Source: Willaertia magna (taxonomy: Eukaryota; Heterolobosea; Eutetramitea; Acrasida; Naegleriidae). From it: a stretch of DNA of 64,000 bases. The position numbers and the translations under genes are program-made. Positions 44,010 through 54,042 of the stretch are shown piece by piece. Under the pieces are notes generated by a model. The model had not been told where the DNA came from. It did not search any database and worked only from the letters and a program-made list of their open reading frames with translations. Position 1 is the stretch's first letter. Every line of letters starts with the position of its first letter. The stretch lies in contig CADWAF010001999.1 in assembly GCA_902984215.1 (NCBI GenBank), positions 1 through 64,000 on the forward strand, given 5' to 3'.

Positions 44010-45332
44010 TTAATAATTCATTGTCATAGAAGCTGACTTTAATTCTAAATATTCCTTTTCAATTTCCTTTTCTAACTCTTCCATTACTTGTTTTTCAACA
44101 TATTGATTCTTAAAAAGAACATCATTTGTAAGTACACGTGCTTCAACCTCACTTTCTTCACTTTCTAATAACTCTGTTGGATCAATATTCTCACTATCTA
44201 ATAATTTACCACCAAAATCATCTTCTTCAATAACTTCTTCTTCTTCATTATTTTTTTGAACATTTGTAATTAAAGCTTCACTAAAATGTAATTCAATATA
44301 AAAATTCTCTTCATATTTCTCTTTTTTACATGCTTTATCAAGTTCTCTTTTCGTTAATTTATAAATATATTTTTTAGAATTTAATTCTTCATCTTTTGGT
44401 ATAAAAAATGTATTTATCCAAAAATGAAATAAAGATTTACCATTTCCTTTAAAATTAAAAGATAAATCTTCTTTTAATGCCATTCTTTCCTTATTTTTAA
44501 TAACAAAACAATTATTATTTACTTCATTATCTTTATCTAATTTTGATTTAATATTTAATAAATCATTATCATTCTTATCTTTAATTACAACATTTACAAT
44601 TGTACCAGGTAAATCCTTTGGTAAATTATAAAATTGTATTTTATCTAAATAAACAACAAAATTATTTCCTCTTGGATAATTATATCCATTCATTTTATAA
44701 ATATCAAAATATTGTACGTAACGTACTTGTGAAGGGATAGTTACTCCTTCTTTATTATGAGTACGACTTTCTGCATAAAAATCTAATGAAGCTGGTGCAT
44801 TTTCTTTTATACCTGCATAGATTAAATATGCGCAAATCATTGTACCTGTTCTACCTTTACCTGCTTTACAGTGAATAATAGCTACATTCTTTGAATCAGC
44901 CTTTATCCATTCATCTATTGATCTACAACAAGGAATCATAATCTCAAAGGGTGGAGCATTGTGGTCATCTGTTATTTTTTTGTTGGCAATTACAGTAAAT
45001 AAAGAAGGGCGGGAAAAAATGACAAATGTTAGATGGAAAGAGAACAAAGGCTTTAAAGACTTACCGAAAGGAAAGCGTTCAACTCTTCCATCAAAGAAAG
45101 AAGGTTCATAAGTACGTTCGGAACAAAGATTATAAACTTTAAAGTTATCTCCATGATTTTTCTTTAATAATCTTTGAACATCTTCCATACGATTACGATA
45201 AATAGATTCTTTACCAAGAGATGGAAATCCCATAGCAATTATTTTAGGAGTAACATAGGTTAAATCTAAATCGAAACCATCTTCTTGATATCTTTTCTTT
45301 TTCTTTGAAACTAAACGTCTTGCTAAATTCAT
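44010..45332 (-). CDS. PTEN: PTEN phosphatidylinositol 3-phosphatase
   Basis: Dephosphorylates PI(3,4,5)P3 at the inner membrane, opposing PI3-kinase; in amoebae it shapes the rear of moving cells. Exons 45332-45065 and 44968-44010 give 408 aa, almost the human length (403). N-terminus KKRYQEDGFDLDLTY is near-identical to the PTEN lipid-binding start. The spliced junction makes PFDDHNAPP, carrying the WPD-equivalent Asp (~91). The P-loop HCKAGKGRTG is at ~122-131, one residue off human numbering; Cys 123 and Arg 129 are present. A C2 domain follows (VVYLDKIQFYNLPKDLPG onward) and an acidic tail. The 96-nt intron (44969-45064) is a multiple of three without stop. I chose ATG 45332 (A-run before it, matches PTEN start); the frame continues upstream only to a TTG. 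Confidence 0.95.
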   Translation of the reverse strand: MNLARRLVSKKKKRYQEDGFDLDLTYVTPKIIAMGFPSLGKESIYRNRMEDVQRLLKKNHGDNFKVYNLCSERTYEPSFFDGRVERFPFGKSLKPLFSFHLTFVIFSRPSLFTVIANKKITDDHNAPPFEIMIPCCRSIDEWIKADSKNVAIIHCKAGKGRTGTMICAYLIYAGIKENAPASLDFYAESRTHNKEGVTIPSQVRYVQYFDIYKMNGYNYPRGNNFVVYLDKIQFYNLPKDLPGTIVNVVIKDKNDNDLLNIKSKLDKDNEVNNNCFVIKNKERMALKEDLSFNFKGNGKSLFHFWINTFFIPKDEELNSKKYIYKLTKRELDKACKKEKYEENFYIELHFSEALITNVQKNNEEEEVIEEDDFGGKLLDSENIDPTELLESEESEVEARVLTNDVLFKNQYVEKQVMEELEKEIEKEYLELKSASMTMNY

Positions 45333-45516
45333 TTTTTTTCGTTTTGAAATTTTGTTGACAAGTGAATGAAATGGTTTACGAAAATCTCTTTGGCGTTTCA
45401 CCCTGTTTTTATTTGGGCTGAACAAGGCATTTCTGAAAGAAATAGAAAAACGAATCGTTTATTTAATAAATATTTTATAACTTCTATCCTTTACAAAGGT
45501 TCTTTATTTAAAAGAA

Positions 45517-47347
45517 TTAAATAATAAATTCAAAACCATTTCTTACTTCCTTAAATATTTCTTCAATTTCTTTTGAAAAGGCTTCACTTAAAGTATAACT
45601 TAAAATTGTAAATAATTGTCCATTATCTTCATTTACAATACATGTAGACATACAAACAAGTGATTCTTCAGATAATAATCCAAGTTGAGTTCTATCAACT
45701 GTTGAATAAATAAATTCAAATGCTTTATAATTATTTTTAGTTAAAATAACTTCCTTTTCACTTAACATTTGAAAATTATATAATTCTAAATGATTCTTTA
45801 CTTTTTCTAAAGTAATTTTATTATTTTCACTTTCAATATTTATTAATTGATCATCTACTGAAATACTTGTTTCAACAATTAAATCATGTAAAGATCTTTG
45901 AATTGAACTTTCCAAATTTAAAATTTCATCTACAGCAGCCGTTCCTTCTTTTTGTGGTAAAGTTGAAAAACTTACGATTGGTTTATTTCCAGAAAATTGG
46001 TGAATCATTTGGTTTATTGTGTTTAAAGTAAATTTAAAGTTATATTCAAAATTTTGATAAATTAAAATATCATTATTTAAAGTTGTTGCTAATGAGGAAT
46101 TAAATTTAATTGATTTAATACATGTTATTGCTTCTGATTTAAATTGTTCAAATAAATTTAATTTACAAAAAGTTGAAATTAAATATAAATTATTATTTTT
46201 TTTAATCCAAATATCCATATGATATAATTCATTCTTTTTATTTTCATAGGTAAAAATGTCACCTTTCACTCCATCAATTGTAATTGAATTTGACATTTCT
46301 TTTAAATTTGAAATATTTTGTAATTTTTGTAATTCCATTATATAACTATTTTTAATATCATACATATCATTAAAATTTATAATCTTAATACTCTTTACAA
46401 ATTCATCTTTACTATTTCTTACAATATTTAACTCAACCTTAATTTTATCATAATTTATATTTTTAATATTTTTCATCCCATAAAATAAATTTGATTTTTC
46501 TTGAATTGAATTTATCATTGCTTGATTGTTAGGTACGTATAATAAAGAAGATGGATATTCAATTGAAATTCCATTTTGTTTATGTATAAAGGCTTTACTG
46601 TTCTTTACGGGGACAGATAGGATTGTAGTTCTAATAAGATCTCTCATAAATTCGATATCAAAATCATTTGATTTGTTATTTTGTTGTTTTACACTTCCTA
46701 AAGAGATTAAATGTTGGAACATGTAACATTTTGATTCTTGTGTGATACTTGCAATATAGCCTTTAATGGTTTGTTGATTGTCAACATTACGAATTTCAAA
46801 TTCAATTTCAACACCACGTTGTTGATTATTAGTAACAAATAGATTTTCGGAAATTATTTTAATTTGACCAATTGCTTGTTGTTTTAATAATTCAACATTT
46901 TGTTGACAATATTCTAAACTGTTATAGTACATTAGATTATCTTCTACACTAACTAAAATAACAGAGGAAGCTGATTCTTCTAATAAAAAAATATTATTTT
47001 TAAAATTGTATTTAATTGTTATACTTACTATCTGTATTAATTAAGGTAATTTGATTTAGTTGATTATTACTTAACAAATTAATATCATATTTTGTTGGAT
47101 ATTTAAAATTAATTCCTAATTTTTCATTTTCATATGTTTTCCAATTTTTAAAATAATCCTTGTCATTTATTAAATAAGTTGGCACTCCATGACCTTTTTT
47201 ATTGTTTGCTTTATTATTGTTTGAAGTTACTTCTTCTGAAAGATATTTATAAGCAAAATAACTAAGCAAAGAAGCAGCTGCGGATACTCCAACAACTATC
47301 AATCCTTTTTTTAAAATGTTAGAATCGGAAGTTTGTAGTTGACTCAT
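45517..47347 (-). CDS. Single-pass membrane protein with three PsbP/DUF1795-like modules, function unknown
   Basis: Exons 47347-47029 and 46979-45517 (49-nt intron, GTAAGT...TTAG), 593 aa. One N-terminal TM segment (~13-36, LKKGLIVVGVSAAASLLSYFAYKYL). I see three similar blocks of about 150-190 residues, each opening with a short strand of the form (G)I.F/I.YP (KLGINFKYPTKYDI, NGISIEYPSSLLYV, FEYNFKFTLNTI) and closing with a strand-rich end and a helix (IEFMRDLIRTTI, FKSEAITCIKSIKF, EIEEIFKEVRNGFEFI). That layout resembles PsbP/MOG1-type alpha-beta domains and bacterial DUF1795 proteins. Assignment is by eye. Possible mitochondrial or ER location; function not inferable. Confidence 0.65.
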
Positions 47348-47370
47348 TTTTTATTGTTTGTCAATGTTGC

Positions 47371-48563
47371 TTATTGTTTTGTAACCTTTGTTACTTCCTC
47401 CATAAGCTTCTTGACCATGTCTTCTGCAACGTGAAGAGAGTTTACCTTTCCAGACATAACACTAATTAATCTTCCCTCTCTTTCAACAGTACATTCACGA
47501 CTATCACTGTTATCATATGGCTTAGTTTTCATTGAGGTAAAGAAAGAATGATATTTAAAGTGCTTATTGAAACTAGGATAGTACTTTAAAACTCCTTGTT
47601 CAAATAAAGGAATTCTTGGTAATACTTCATCTTTGAAGTTATTTTGTACTTGTAATCTTCTATCCTCAGCAGCCTTAAAATTATTGTATTGACCTAGAGG
47701 AGTATACTCTACGTTAGTTAATGTGTAAAGAACATCTCCATTTTGTTCATCTTCTTTATCGGAAATGTAAGGGAAAAGGCTAGGGAATTTACCATCCATT
47801 ACAGTAATAGCTACCCTTGGATAAGGGTTTTCTCTGATATCTTTATATATTAAGGTAATGCAAGGTTCATAAAATTGATTTAAAGATGGTGTCTTAGTAA
47901 AGGTATTGTATGTACAATTAATGCACCAATCATACTTTTCATCATTCAAACATACAAATGGCGAATCTTCATCAGTTTCTATTTTTTTAATTGTAGAATT
48001 TAATTTAAGGTTATCCTTCAATTTTTCCATAAAGTAAGTTCTTGGAGCAGAGTGATATAAAACTCTTTCTTCACATACTACGCTCCCTTCTAAGCCTGCT
48101 AATCCAAAATGTCTAAAGTCAAACAATTTGTTTTTAATTCCTGTAGCATCCATAATCTAAACTTGTGTTAAAAGGATAACAATAATAAACAACTTACTTG
48201 TTTGTATGTTCCAAAATCTAGCAAGGAGCCTTGTTGAGATACTCCATAAAGGTTAAAGTCGACGGATGTAGTGAGGCATTCATATCTACTAATGAAATGC
48301 TTGTAGCCTTCTAAAGTTTGTTTTCTTGTAATGTAGGATCTTGGATAATGTAAGCCTTGATGTAATCTGAATTGATTATATCCACTAGCTCCCCTGAAAA
48401 TCTCACTATTCTTTTCATAAATAGTAACTTCATGACCTTCTTCCTTTAAAACAAGAGCTAAATGGCATCCGTACCTTAATACAATTCATTAGTAAATTAC
48501 TATTAGCCTTCCTTAATTATTTCATTACACTTACCATCCTGCACCAATAATTGCTATTTTCAT
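47371..48563 (-). CDS. FAD-dependent oxidoreductase (DAO-like), three exons, bacterial-type sequence
   Basis: Exons 48563-48535 (29 nt), 48474-48198 and 48156-47371; introns 60 and 41 nt; 363 aa. The first exon plus junction yields MKIAIIGAGWYGCHLAL, a classic GxGxxG dinucleotide-binding fold, followed by EVTIYEKN (Glu binding FAD ribose). The next block, GASGYNQFRLHQGLHYPRSYITR, resembles bacterial FAD oxidoreductases found in sugar or polysaccharide gene clusters (NQARVHNGYHYPRS type). The C-terminus contains GRLISVMSGKVNSLH, where the flavin contact is expected. Substrate unknown, possibly an amino sugar or amino acid. Divergent from a glycosyltransferase gene 168 bp away. A bacterial origin is inferred from the family look only; the three introns show it has been adapted. 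Confidence 0.8.
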
Positions 48564-48731
48564 ATTTTTTTATGTAACCAAACAAATTATAGAGTTGCCA
48601 ACAACTGTTTATACTATATAATGCACAATTAACTTCCCAACGACTAGTGTAGTCCAAAAAAAAATTGTAAAAATTGGCGGGTAAGGCATAGCTAAATCAA
48701 AAACTCAGAAAAAAAGAATTTATTGACAAGG
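48564..48731. promoter_or_regulatory. Short divergent promoter between FAD oxidoreductase and GT61-like genes
   Basis: 168 bp between ATGs. Contains TTGGCGGG near 48674, similar to an E2F-type core, in an otherwise A-rich stretch. Function not shown. Confidence 0.35.
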
Positions 48732-50517
48732 ATGATGCTGCCCGATGTCGTTCACTCGAAAGAAAAAGAAAAAAATAGGATGAAAATTTTTAAACCATTC
48801 CCTCCATCTGCCAATAGAAAAGTAATATTTCTTTTAACAGCCCTTATTACTGTCTCTATTTTTTTTGTTTATTATTTTGTTAGTTACAAACCACCAAAGG
48901 AAACTACGCATTCCGAATCCCAACAACAAGACAGTTCTTCTTTTAACAATAAGAACAATATAGAACCATCATCATTAACTCTTTCCACTGAATATCAATT
49001 CCCATCTAAGCCTTTAACTAACTTTTTTAGTCACTTCCAATGTAATACATACCAACATAAACCAGAAGTTGGTCACCCAATACCAGAATTCTATCCAAGA
49101 AATACAGTTTTTGCTCACTGCAAGTTCCGAAATTTATGTATGAATAGAAAGGGTGATTGGTATTTATTTTTGAATCCAGAATCGACTCCAACTAAATCTT
49201 GGACAAAATCTGTTAATGGTACAGCTTGGATATATACTCAACCAAGAGTCCATTCAAGTAGAGGAGATTTTAAAATATATGTGATGGATGGCCCAGTTCA
49301 AAAAACTGTTAAAAATGGAAAGAATTATATTGGTCATTTTGAACTTTCTGATACTTTTCATTATATTGAAGAGCCAACTATTATAACACAGAGATATGTT
49401 GGAGGAAATGTTGGACATTTACTTATGGTATGTTTTTTAATAATTTTTTGTAACAATCATTATATACTCTTAATATTTTAATCTTATTTGCTTGTCATTT
49501 AAACTATTAAACATTTATAATTTTTAGGATGGAATTATTGGGAATTTTCAATTGCTAATGTCATATAACATGGAACATGTCACAAACAATAGAGTTTTAT
49601 TCTTAGATGATATATTTGATGAAAAAACTCACCCTGACAATTGGGTTTCACATTTTAATTATGATAAAAACACTGCAGAAAAATATTCTGTAAATTTTTA
49701 TAATTATTTAACACCAAATCCAGTTTTACAAAAATGTAAATTAGGAGATGGTCATTGGACCGTTACAAAAGCACCATGTAGAAATAATTTTGAAAAAGAA
49801 CCAAAACAAGATGATACAAGTAGATTAGAAGTTTGTTTTAATACAGCACTGGGAGGAATGACTAGACCATTTTTATTAAATGTAATTGGAGCTGAAATTG
49901 CAAATGAACCATTCAGACGTTTTGTTTCGAAACTAAAGAATATTAATTTTAATGTAAATGTTAGAACTAAAAAGGATATCGTAGTTGCTATTCACAGAAA
50001 ACCTAAGGAAAGTAGACATGGAGAAATAATATGGAATATAGATGAACTTTTAACACATTTTAGAGAGAATCTTCCAAAAGAAAGTTTTATAAGGGATAGT
50101 GGAAAAGAGTTAAAAATTATTGATTTATCATTGGCAAAGTTAACTGCTGAAGAACAACTTAAATTATTTCCAACAATTGATTTGTACATAGTTGACCAAG
50201 GTTCCGCAGCTTATTACTCAGTTTTATTGCCCAATGACGCCATTGTAATTCAATCCCCTCATTGTAATCACTATGAAACTAATGACCATTGCTACGATAG
50301 ATTTTCTCAATATATACTAACTTTCCATCATGTGAGGGTATTCCCAATACTAAGTTTGTTGTCAGACCCTAATAGTTTGAAATGCAACGCTAGAGAAGTA
50401 CAAGAAAAGTCCAATTGTGATCCTATTCTTCCAGTTGAAGAAACCTATGAAGCTTCTGTTAGACTACTTAAACAAAGATTCCAAACCGTATTATTAACAA
50501 AAAACAAAAAACAGTAG
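48732..50517 (+). CDS. Type II membrane glycosyltransferase, GT61/EOGT-like
   Basis: Exons 48732-49427 and 49528-50517 (100-nt intron, GTATGT...TTTTAG), 561 aa. A short cytoplasmic tail is followed by a TM anchor (~33-52, KVIFLLTALITVSIFFVYYF) and a Ser/Gln-rich stem. The lumenal domain has GNVGHLLMDGIIGNFQLL across the splice site (the GHx(3)D region of GT61), VLFLDDIFDE, VVAIHRKPKESRHGE and VDQGSAAYYSVLLPNDAIVIQ, which occupies the place of the GT61 HGAGLTNxxFxPxG loop but lacks its HGAG. It probably adds a pentose or GlcNAc to glycoproteins in ER or Golgi; donor unknown. ATG 48732/48735 or 48780 are possible starts. Family call is by motif order and moderate. Confidence 0.68.
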
Positions 50518-50852
50518 TTTAAAAGCACGTTAAACCTTGCGAATCTTGAACTTAATTGTTGCAGTCAAAAGGAATAAATATATTGGATATTCGTCTTACT
50601 TATTCTTGCCAAACAATTGCCCTAGAATACGATTGAAATGTGCTATCTTTTTTCTATATGGTATCTCCAACACTTTTTGGTATTTCTTCAATCCCGTTAT
50701 TAATAATATTGTTCTCCCTTCAGAGTCCACTTAAAAAAAATATCTATTGATAAACCAAGAGAGTTTCTTTTGTGAAACGGTTTTTTAGGATTCCACCCCA
50801 TTAGATAACTTAAGTCTAGGATCTCTCAATAATATAATAACAACAATAATAG
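50518..50852. other. Intergenic region, 335 bp
   Basis: 3' flank of the GT61-like gene and 5' flank of the FCP1/SCP phosphatase gene. A 65-codon frame here looks random. No RNA gene seen. Confidence 0.4.
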
Positions 50853-52241
50853 ATGTCTAGTGAAACTTTTGATATAACGAAAATAGTAACACAAGCTAAA
50901 CTAGATAGTAGTAATGTTACTCCCCCAAGAAACTATAAATTGGCCGCTTCTCCAATTCAACAACAAGGATTCGGCTGTACAATTCATTCTTCTCCTTCAT
51001 CCCCATCTAATTCTGATGAAGTTGGTATAATAAATGCAGATGATATTGAAATACAAACTAATAAGACTTTAGCGGTTCATCCTCAATTGAGTTTGCATCA
51101 AGACGAAGAACAATACACTACTTTAAAGACTTCTTTAACCAAAAACAAAAAGAAGAAGCCTAGTATAATTCAACAATCTAATAACAATAGTAATAATGGA
51201 AGAAGAGGATTCTTTTCCTCGCTTTTTAAATCTTTCAAGACTTGTTTTTCTTCTTCATCAACAACTAAAGAACTAATTGAATGTGAATTAGAGAAATCTG
51301 CAATGAATAATCAAGCCTTTGAAGATTCCAAAGTTAACAGTAAGAGTGAAAATGACTTTGAATCCTCTACTGTAAATACCGGCACTACCGCTACTTCAGC
51401 CGTTTGTTACTCCTGTTCTGCAAGCCCTTGCACTTGTAGTGTTACTACAACTTCTACAACTCAAACAACCACAACGATTCGTACAGTCGAACCATCTACA
51501 AAACAAGAGGTTTTATATACAAAGACTACTACAACTACAACCACCACAACAATGACAACTACATTAGGTGAAAGTAATAAGACTGGTAGTCATAAAAAGC
51601 ATTATAAAACTTATAAAAGAAGAAATCATAAGAATCAAGGAACTTTATTACCTCCACAAAGAGATCATGTGAAAGGTAAAAAGACATTAGTTTTAGATTT
51701 AGATGAAACATTAGTACATTCTGTATTTAATCCAATTCATGATGCTGATTTTGTAATTCCAATTGAAATGGAAGGTAGAACATATAATTGTTATGTTAGA
51801 AAAAGACCAGGAGTTGATAAATTCTTACTTGAGATGAGTAAACATTTTGAAATTGTTATTTTCACTGCAAGTTTAGCATTATATGCGAATCCTTTATTGG
51901 ACGTTTTGGATGTTCACAAAGTGATAGAGGGTAGACTATTTAGAGAACATTGTACAAGAGTTGGTGAGACTTATGTTAAAGATTTAGATAGACTTGGTAG
52001 AGATGTTGATCAAACTTTAATTGTTGATAACTCACCAAGTTGTTATGCTCTTCATCCACACAATGCATTAGCTGCAAGTACATGGGTTGAAGATAAAACT
52101 GATACTGAATTACTTTTGATTTCTGATTGGTTAAATGATTTGGCTAAAGATGAAAAGGTTTATGAAAGTTTAAGATTATTTAGAAATAGATTCGGTCCAA
52201 CCAATGCTCACACCATCTGTCAACAAAAAACAGTAAGGTAA
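50853..52241 (+). CDS. SCP/FCP1-type (NIF domain) protein phosphatase
   Basis: 462 aa, single exon. HAD-superfamily phosphatase of the small CTD phosphatase group, which removes phosphate from the RNA polymerase II C-terminal repeat and other nuclear targets. The catalytic motif is LVLDLDETLVHS with Asp 282 and Asp 284 (DxDxT). Downstream landmarks: YVRKRPGVDKFL, IVIFTASLALYANPLLDVLD, GRLFREHC, YVKDLDRLGRD and IVDNSPSCYALHPHNALAASTWVED. The domain fills ~275-450. The N-terminal 270 residues are disordered with a Thr-rich run (~205-240), a Cys-rich patch (CYSCSASPCTCS, ~185-196) possibly for palmitoylation, and a basic linker (HKKHYKTYKRRNHK). Confidence 0.92.
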   Translation: MSSETFDITKIVTQAKLDSSNVTPPRNYKLAASPIQQQGFGCTIHSSPSSPSNSDEVGIINADDIEIQTNKTLAVHPQLSLHQDEEQYTTLKTSLTKNKKKKPSIIQQSNNNSNNGRRGFFSSLFKSFKTCFSSSSTTKELIECELEKSAMNNQAFEDSKVNSKSENDFESSTVNTGTTATSAVCYSCSASPCTCSVTTTSTTQTTTTIRTVEPSTKQEVLYTKTTTTTTTTTMTTTLGESNKTGSHKKHYKTYKRRNHKNQGTLLPPQRDHVKGKKTLVLDLDETLVHSVFNPIHDADFVIPIEMEGRTYNCYVRKRPGVDKFLLEMSKHFEIVIFTASLALYANPLLDVLDVHKVIEGRLFREHCTRVGETYVKDLDRLGRDVDQTLIVDNSPSCYALHPHNALAASTWVEDKTDTELLLISDWLNDLAKDEKVYESLRLFRNRFGPTNAHTICQQKTVR

Positions 52242-52407
52242 TTCAACCAAGCAATTAATCACAATACCATCAACAATTTACATTTCACCATTCTTTCCGG
52301 CCCCAGTTTTTCAATTTTGAGACGATATGAAAAACATTTTTGTTTTGAGCTACACCTTAATAAACTATTGATCATTCCTTACATTATTCACCAAACAAGT
52401 TTAAAAA

Positions 52408-53472
52408 ATGAGTTCTACAGAAGTGGATTTTACAGTTTTAAGGAGAAGGATGAAGGAATGCACAGTGAAGATTAATGTTGGATTTGAGGAGTTAGGGAAG
52501 TGTATTCAAACAGCCTCCGATAATTCGGGATTGGTAGAGAAACATACTATAATGTTTAAATTAATTAAATCTTATTTAACTGCGTTTTTTGATGATGATC
52601 CTTCTGAACTAGCTAATGTTATGAATCTTAATTCAAACGACTTTAACTTTTTACATAAACACATAACGCTAAGCGTTTTTGAAGAATTAGAATTTGAAAG
52701 AAGAGAAAATATTCAATTAAGAAGAGTTATGAATAATTGGTTACAGGGCCCTTTCTCTAATGGTGAGGGAATAACAGAAGAAAAAGACCCAATGAAAAAC
52801 TTGGAGAATCTTACTCATTCCCTGGAAGAAAAAGTAAAACAATTAAAGATATATTGCGAGACATTAAGACAATCTACTTTATCAAATAATGAATTTTCAG
52901 ATTTATCTAGAGATTCCCAAAGAATAATACAAAATATAAATAATAATGAATTTAATATAGAAAACTTAATGAGACCTCAATTTAATAGAAATAATTCTTT
53001 TATTGATGATACATTAAGTTTTTTAATAACAGATTTAGATAGAGTAATTCTACTTTCAAATTCACTAAATTCTTTTTATCAAGGAAAGATAGCCACCTTA
53101 TTAAATTCTAATAATCAACTTAAAGCAATACAAACTAAATTATCTTCTGACAGACAAGCTTTGTTAGTTCAAGTAAAACAATTAATAGACAAAATGAAAA
53201 CGTGTAATGAAAGTAACAAACATTTAGCTCAAGATATTTCAAAATATAAACATCAAGTTGAGTATTTAAAAGGTAAACTGAAGGGACATCAAAGGATAGA
53301 TGCTTCAAATGGTAGTAATAATATGCAAGTATTAAGCGGTACAAATACTACCTCAATTCTTTCAATAACAGGAGAGCCCAAGAGAAGAACTGTTTCGTCA
53401 ATGAGTACACACGAATATCGCAGTACAACAAGTCCTTTAAAGTCCACTCCTAATAAAAATTCAATATTGTAA
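52408..53472 (+). CDS. Coiled-coil hypothetical protein
   Basis: 354 aa, single exon, ATG after an A-run. No family recognised. An N-terminal helical region (~1-110) precedes heptad-like segments at ~125-160 (NLENLTHSLEEKVKQLKIYCETL) and ~225-300 (KIATLLNSNNQLKAIQTKLS...HKHQVEYLKGKL type). The last ~50 residues are Ser/Thr-rich and look disordered. Spacing and orientation give no functional hint; a cytoskeletal or vesicle-tether role would be typical for such a layout but is not shown. Confidence 0.7.
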   Translation: MSSTEVDFTVLRRRMKECTVKINVGFEELGKCIQTASDNSGLVEKHTIMFKLIKSYLTAFFDDDPSELANVMNLNSNDFNFLHKHITLSVFEELEFERRENIQLRRVMNNWLQGPFSNGEGITEEKDPMKNLENLTHSLEEKVKQLKIYCETLRQSTLSNNEFSDLSRDSQRIIQNINNNEFNIENLMRPQFNRNNSFIDDTLSFLITDLDRVILLSNSLNSFYQGKIATLLNSNNQLKAIQTKLSSDRQALLVQVKQLIDKMKTCNESNKHLAQDISKYKHQVEYLKGKLKGHQRIDASNGSNNMQVLSGTNTTSILSITGEPKRRTVSSMSTHEYRSTTSPLKSTPNKNSIL

Positions 53473-54042
53473 GATATAAAGTTGAGGCAAGCACTTAGAG
53501 ACCTCTACGGCTATTTAAAATTCTATTACAACAAAAAGCCAAACAAAACCATAAAATTATATTCAAACGACATAGGAACTTAACAACCAAAGCACTTACA
53601 AGAGGAAAAGATCATTGTAACAGAAGCAGCGGTAGATCAGTTGGTTAATCTAGACTCAACAGTTGCAGATTTTTCTTTTTGATAATATATGTTTGTGATT
53701 TATTTGTTTTTCAAATGTATAATTAAAATTATAGTTATTTATCAAGCCAAGATTGTTAATTAAACAAATAATTATATTCATTAATACTGATTTCTAATTC
53801 AAATGTGGTTTTTTAATAAATATTTAATATACAAATTTTAAATAAAATATAAATATTAATTGTTAATTTTTTTGTAACTTTATATTATTATTTAATAAAA
53901 ATAATGTAAATATTTGTGAATAGGCATCATAAATAAGTCTTTATGATACCTGTTTGTATACTAAAATGGATGTGTTTTGGTGTTCTGTTTAGGCGCGCTT
54001 GTTACGGTCAAAATTTTTAAAAAATAAAATTTATAAAAAAAA
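53473..54042. other. Intergenic region, 570 bp, A+T-rich
   Basis: Separates two plus-strand genes. Contains a run resembling a tRNA D-arm (near 53630) that does not extend to a full cloverleaf, and GGCGCGCTTG near 53992 close to the next gene's start. Nothing else recognised. Confidence 0.5.

Noticed and set aside
44010..45425. PTEN read as one uninterrupted 471-codon protein
   Set aside because: It would insert 32 unrelated residues beside the catalytic loop and begin at a TTG; removal of a GTAAGT...CAG intron restores the family sequence. Kept only as a possible retained-intron form.
47371..48153. Reading the FAD oxidoreductase as starting at ATG 48153
   Set aside because: Two upstream exons restore the GAGWYG cofactor motif and stay in phase, so 48153 is internal.
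53626..53680. tRNA-like stretch (GGTAGATCAGTTGGTTAATC)
   Set aside because: Only a D-arm-like piece is present; no anticodon stem, no T arm with TTCGA and no acceptor pairing.
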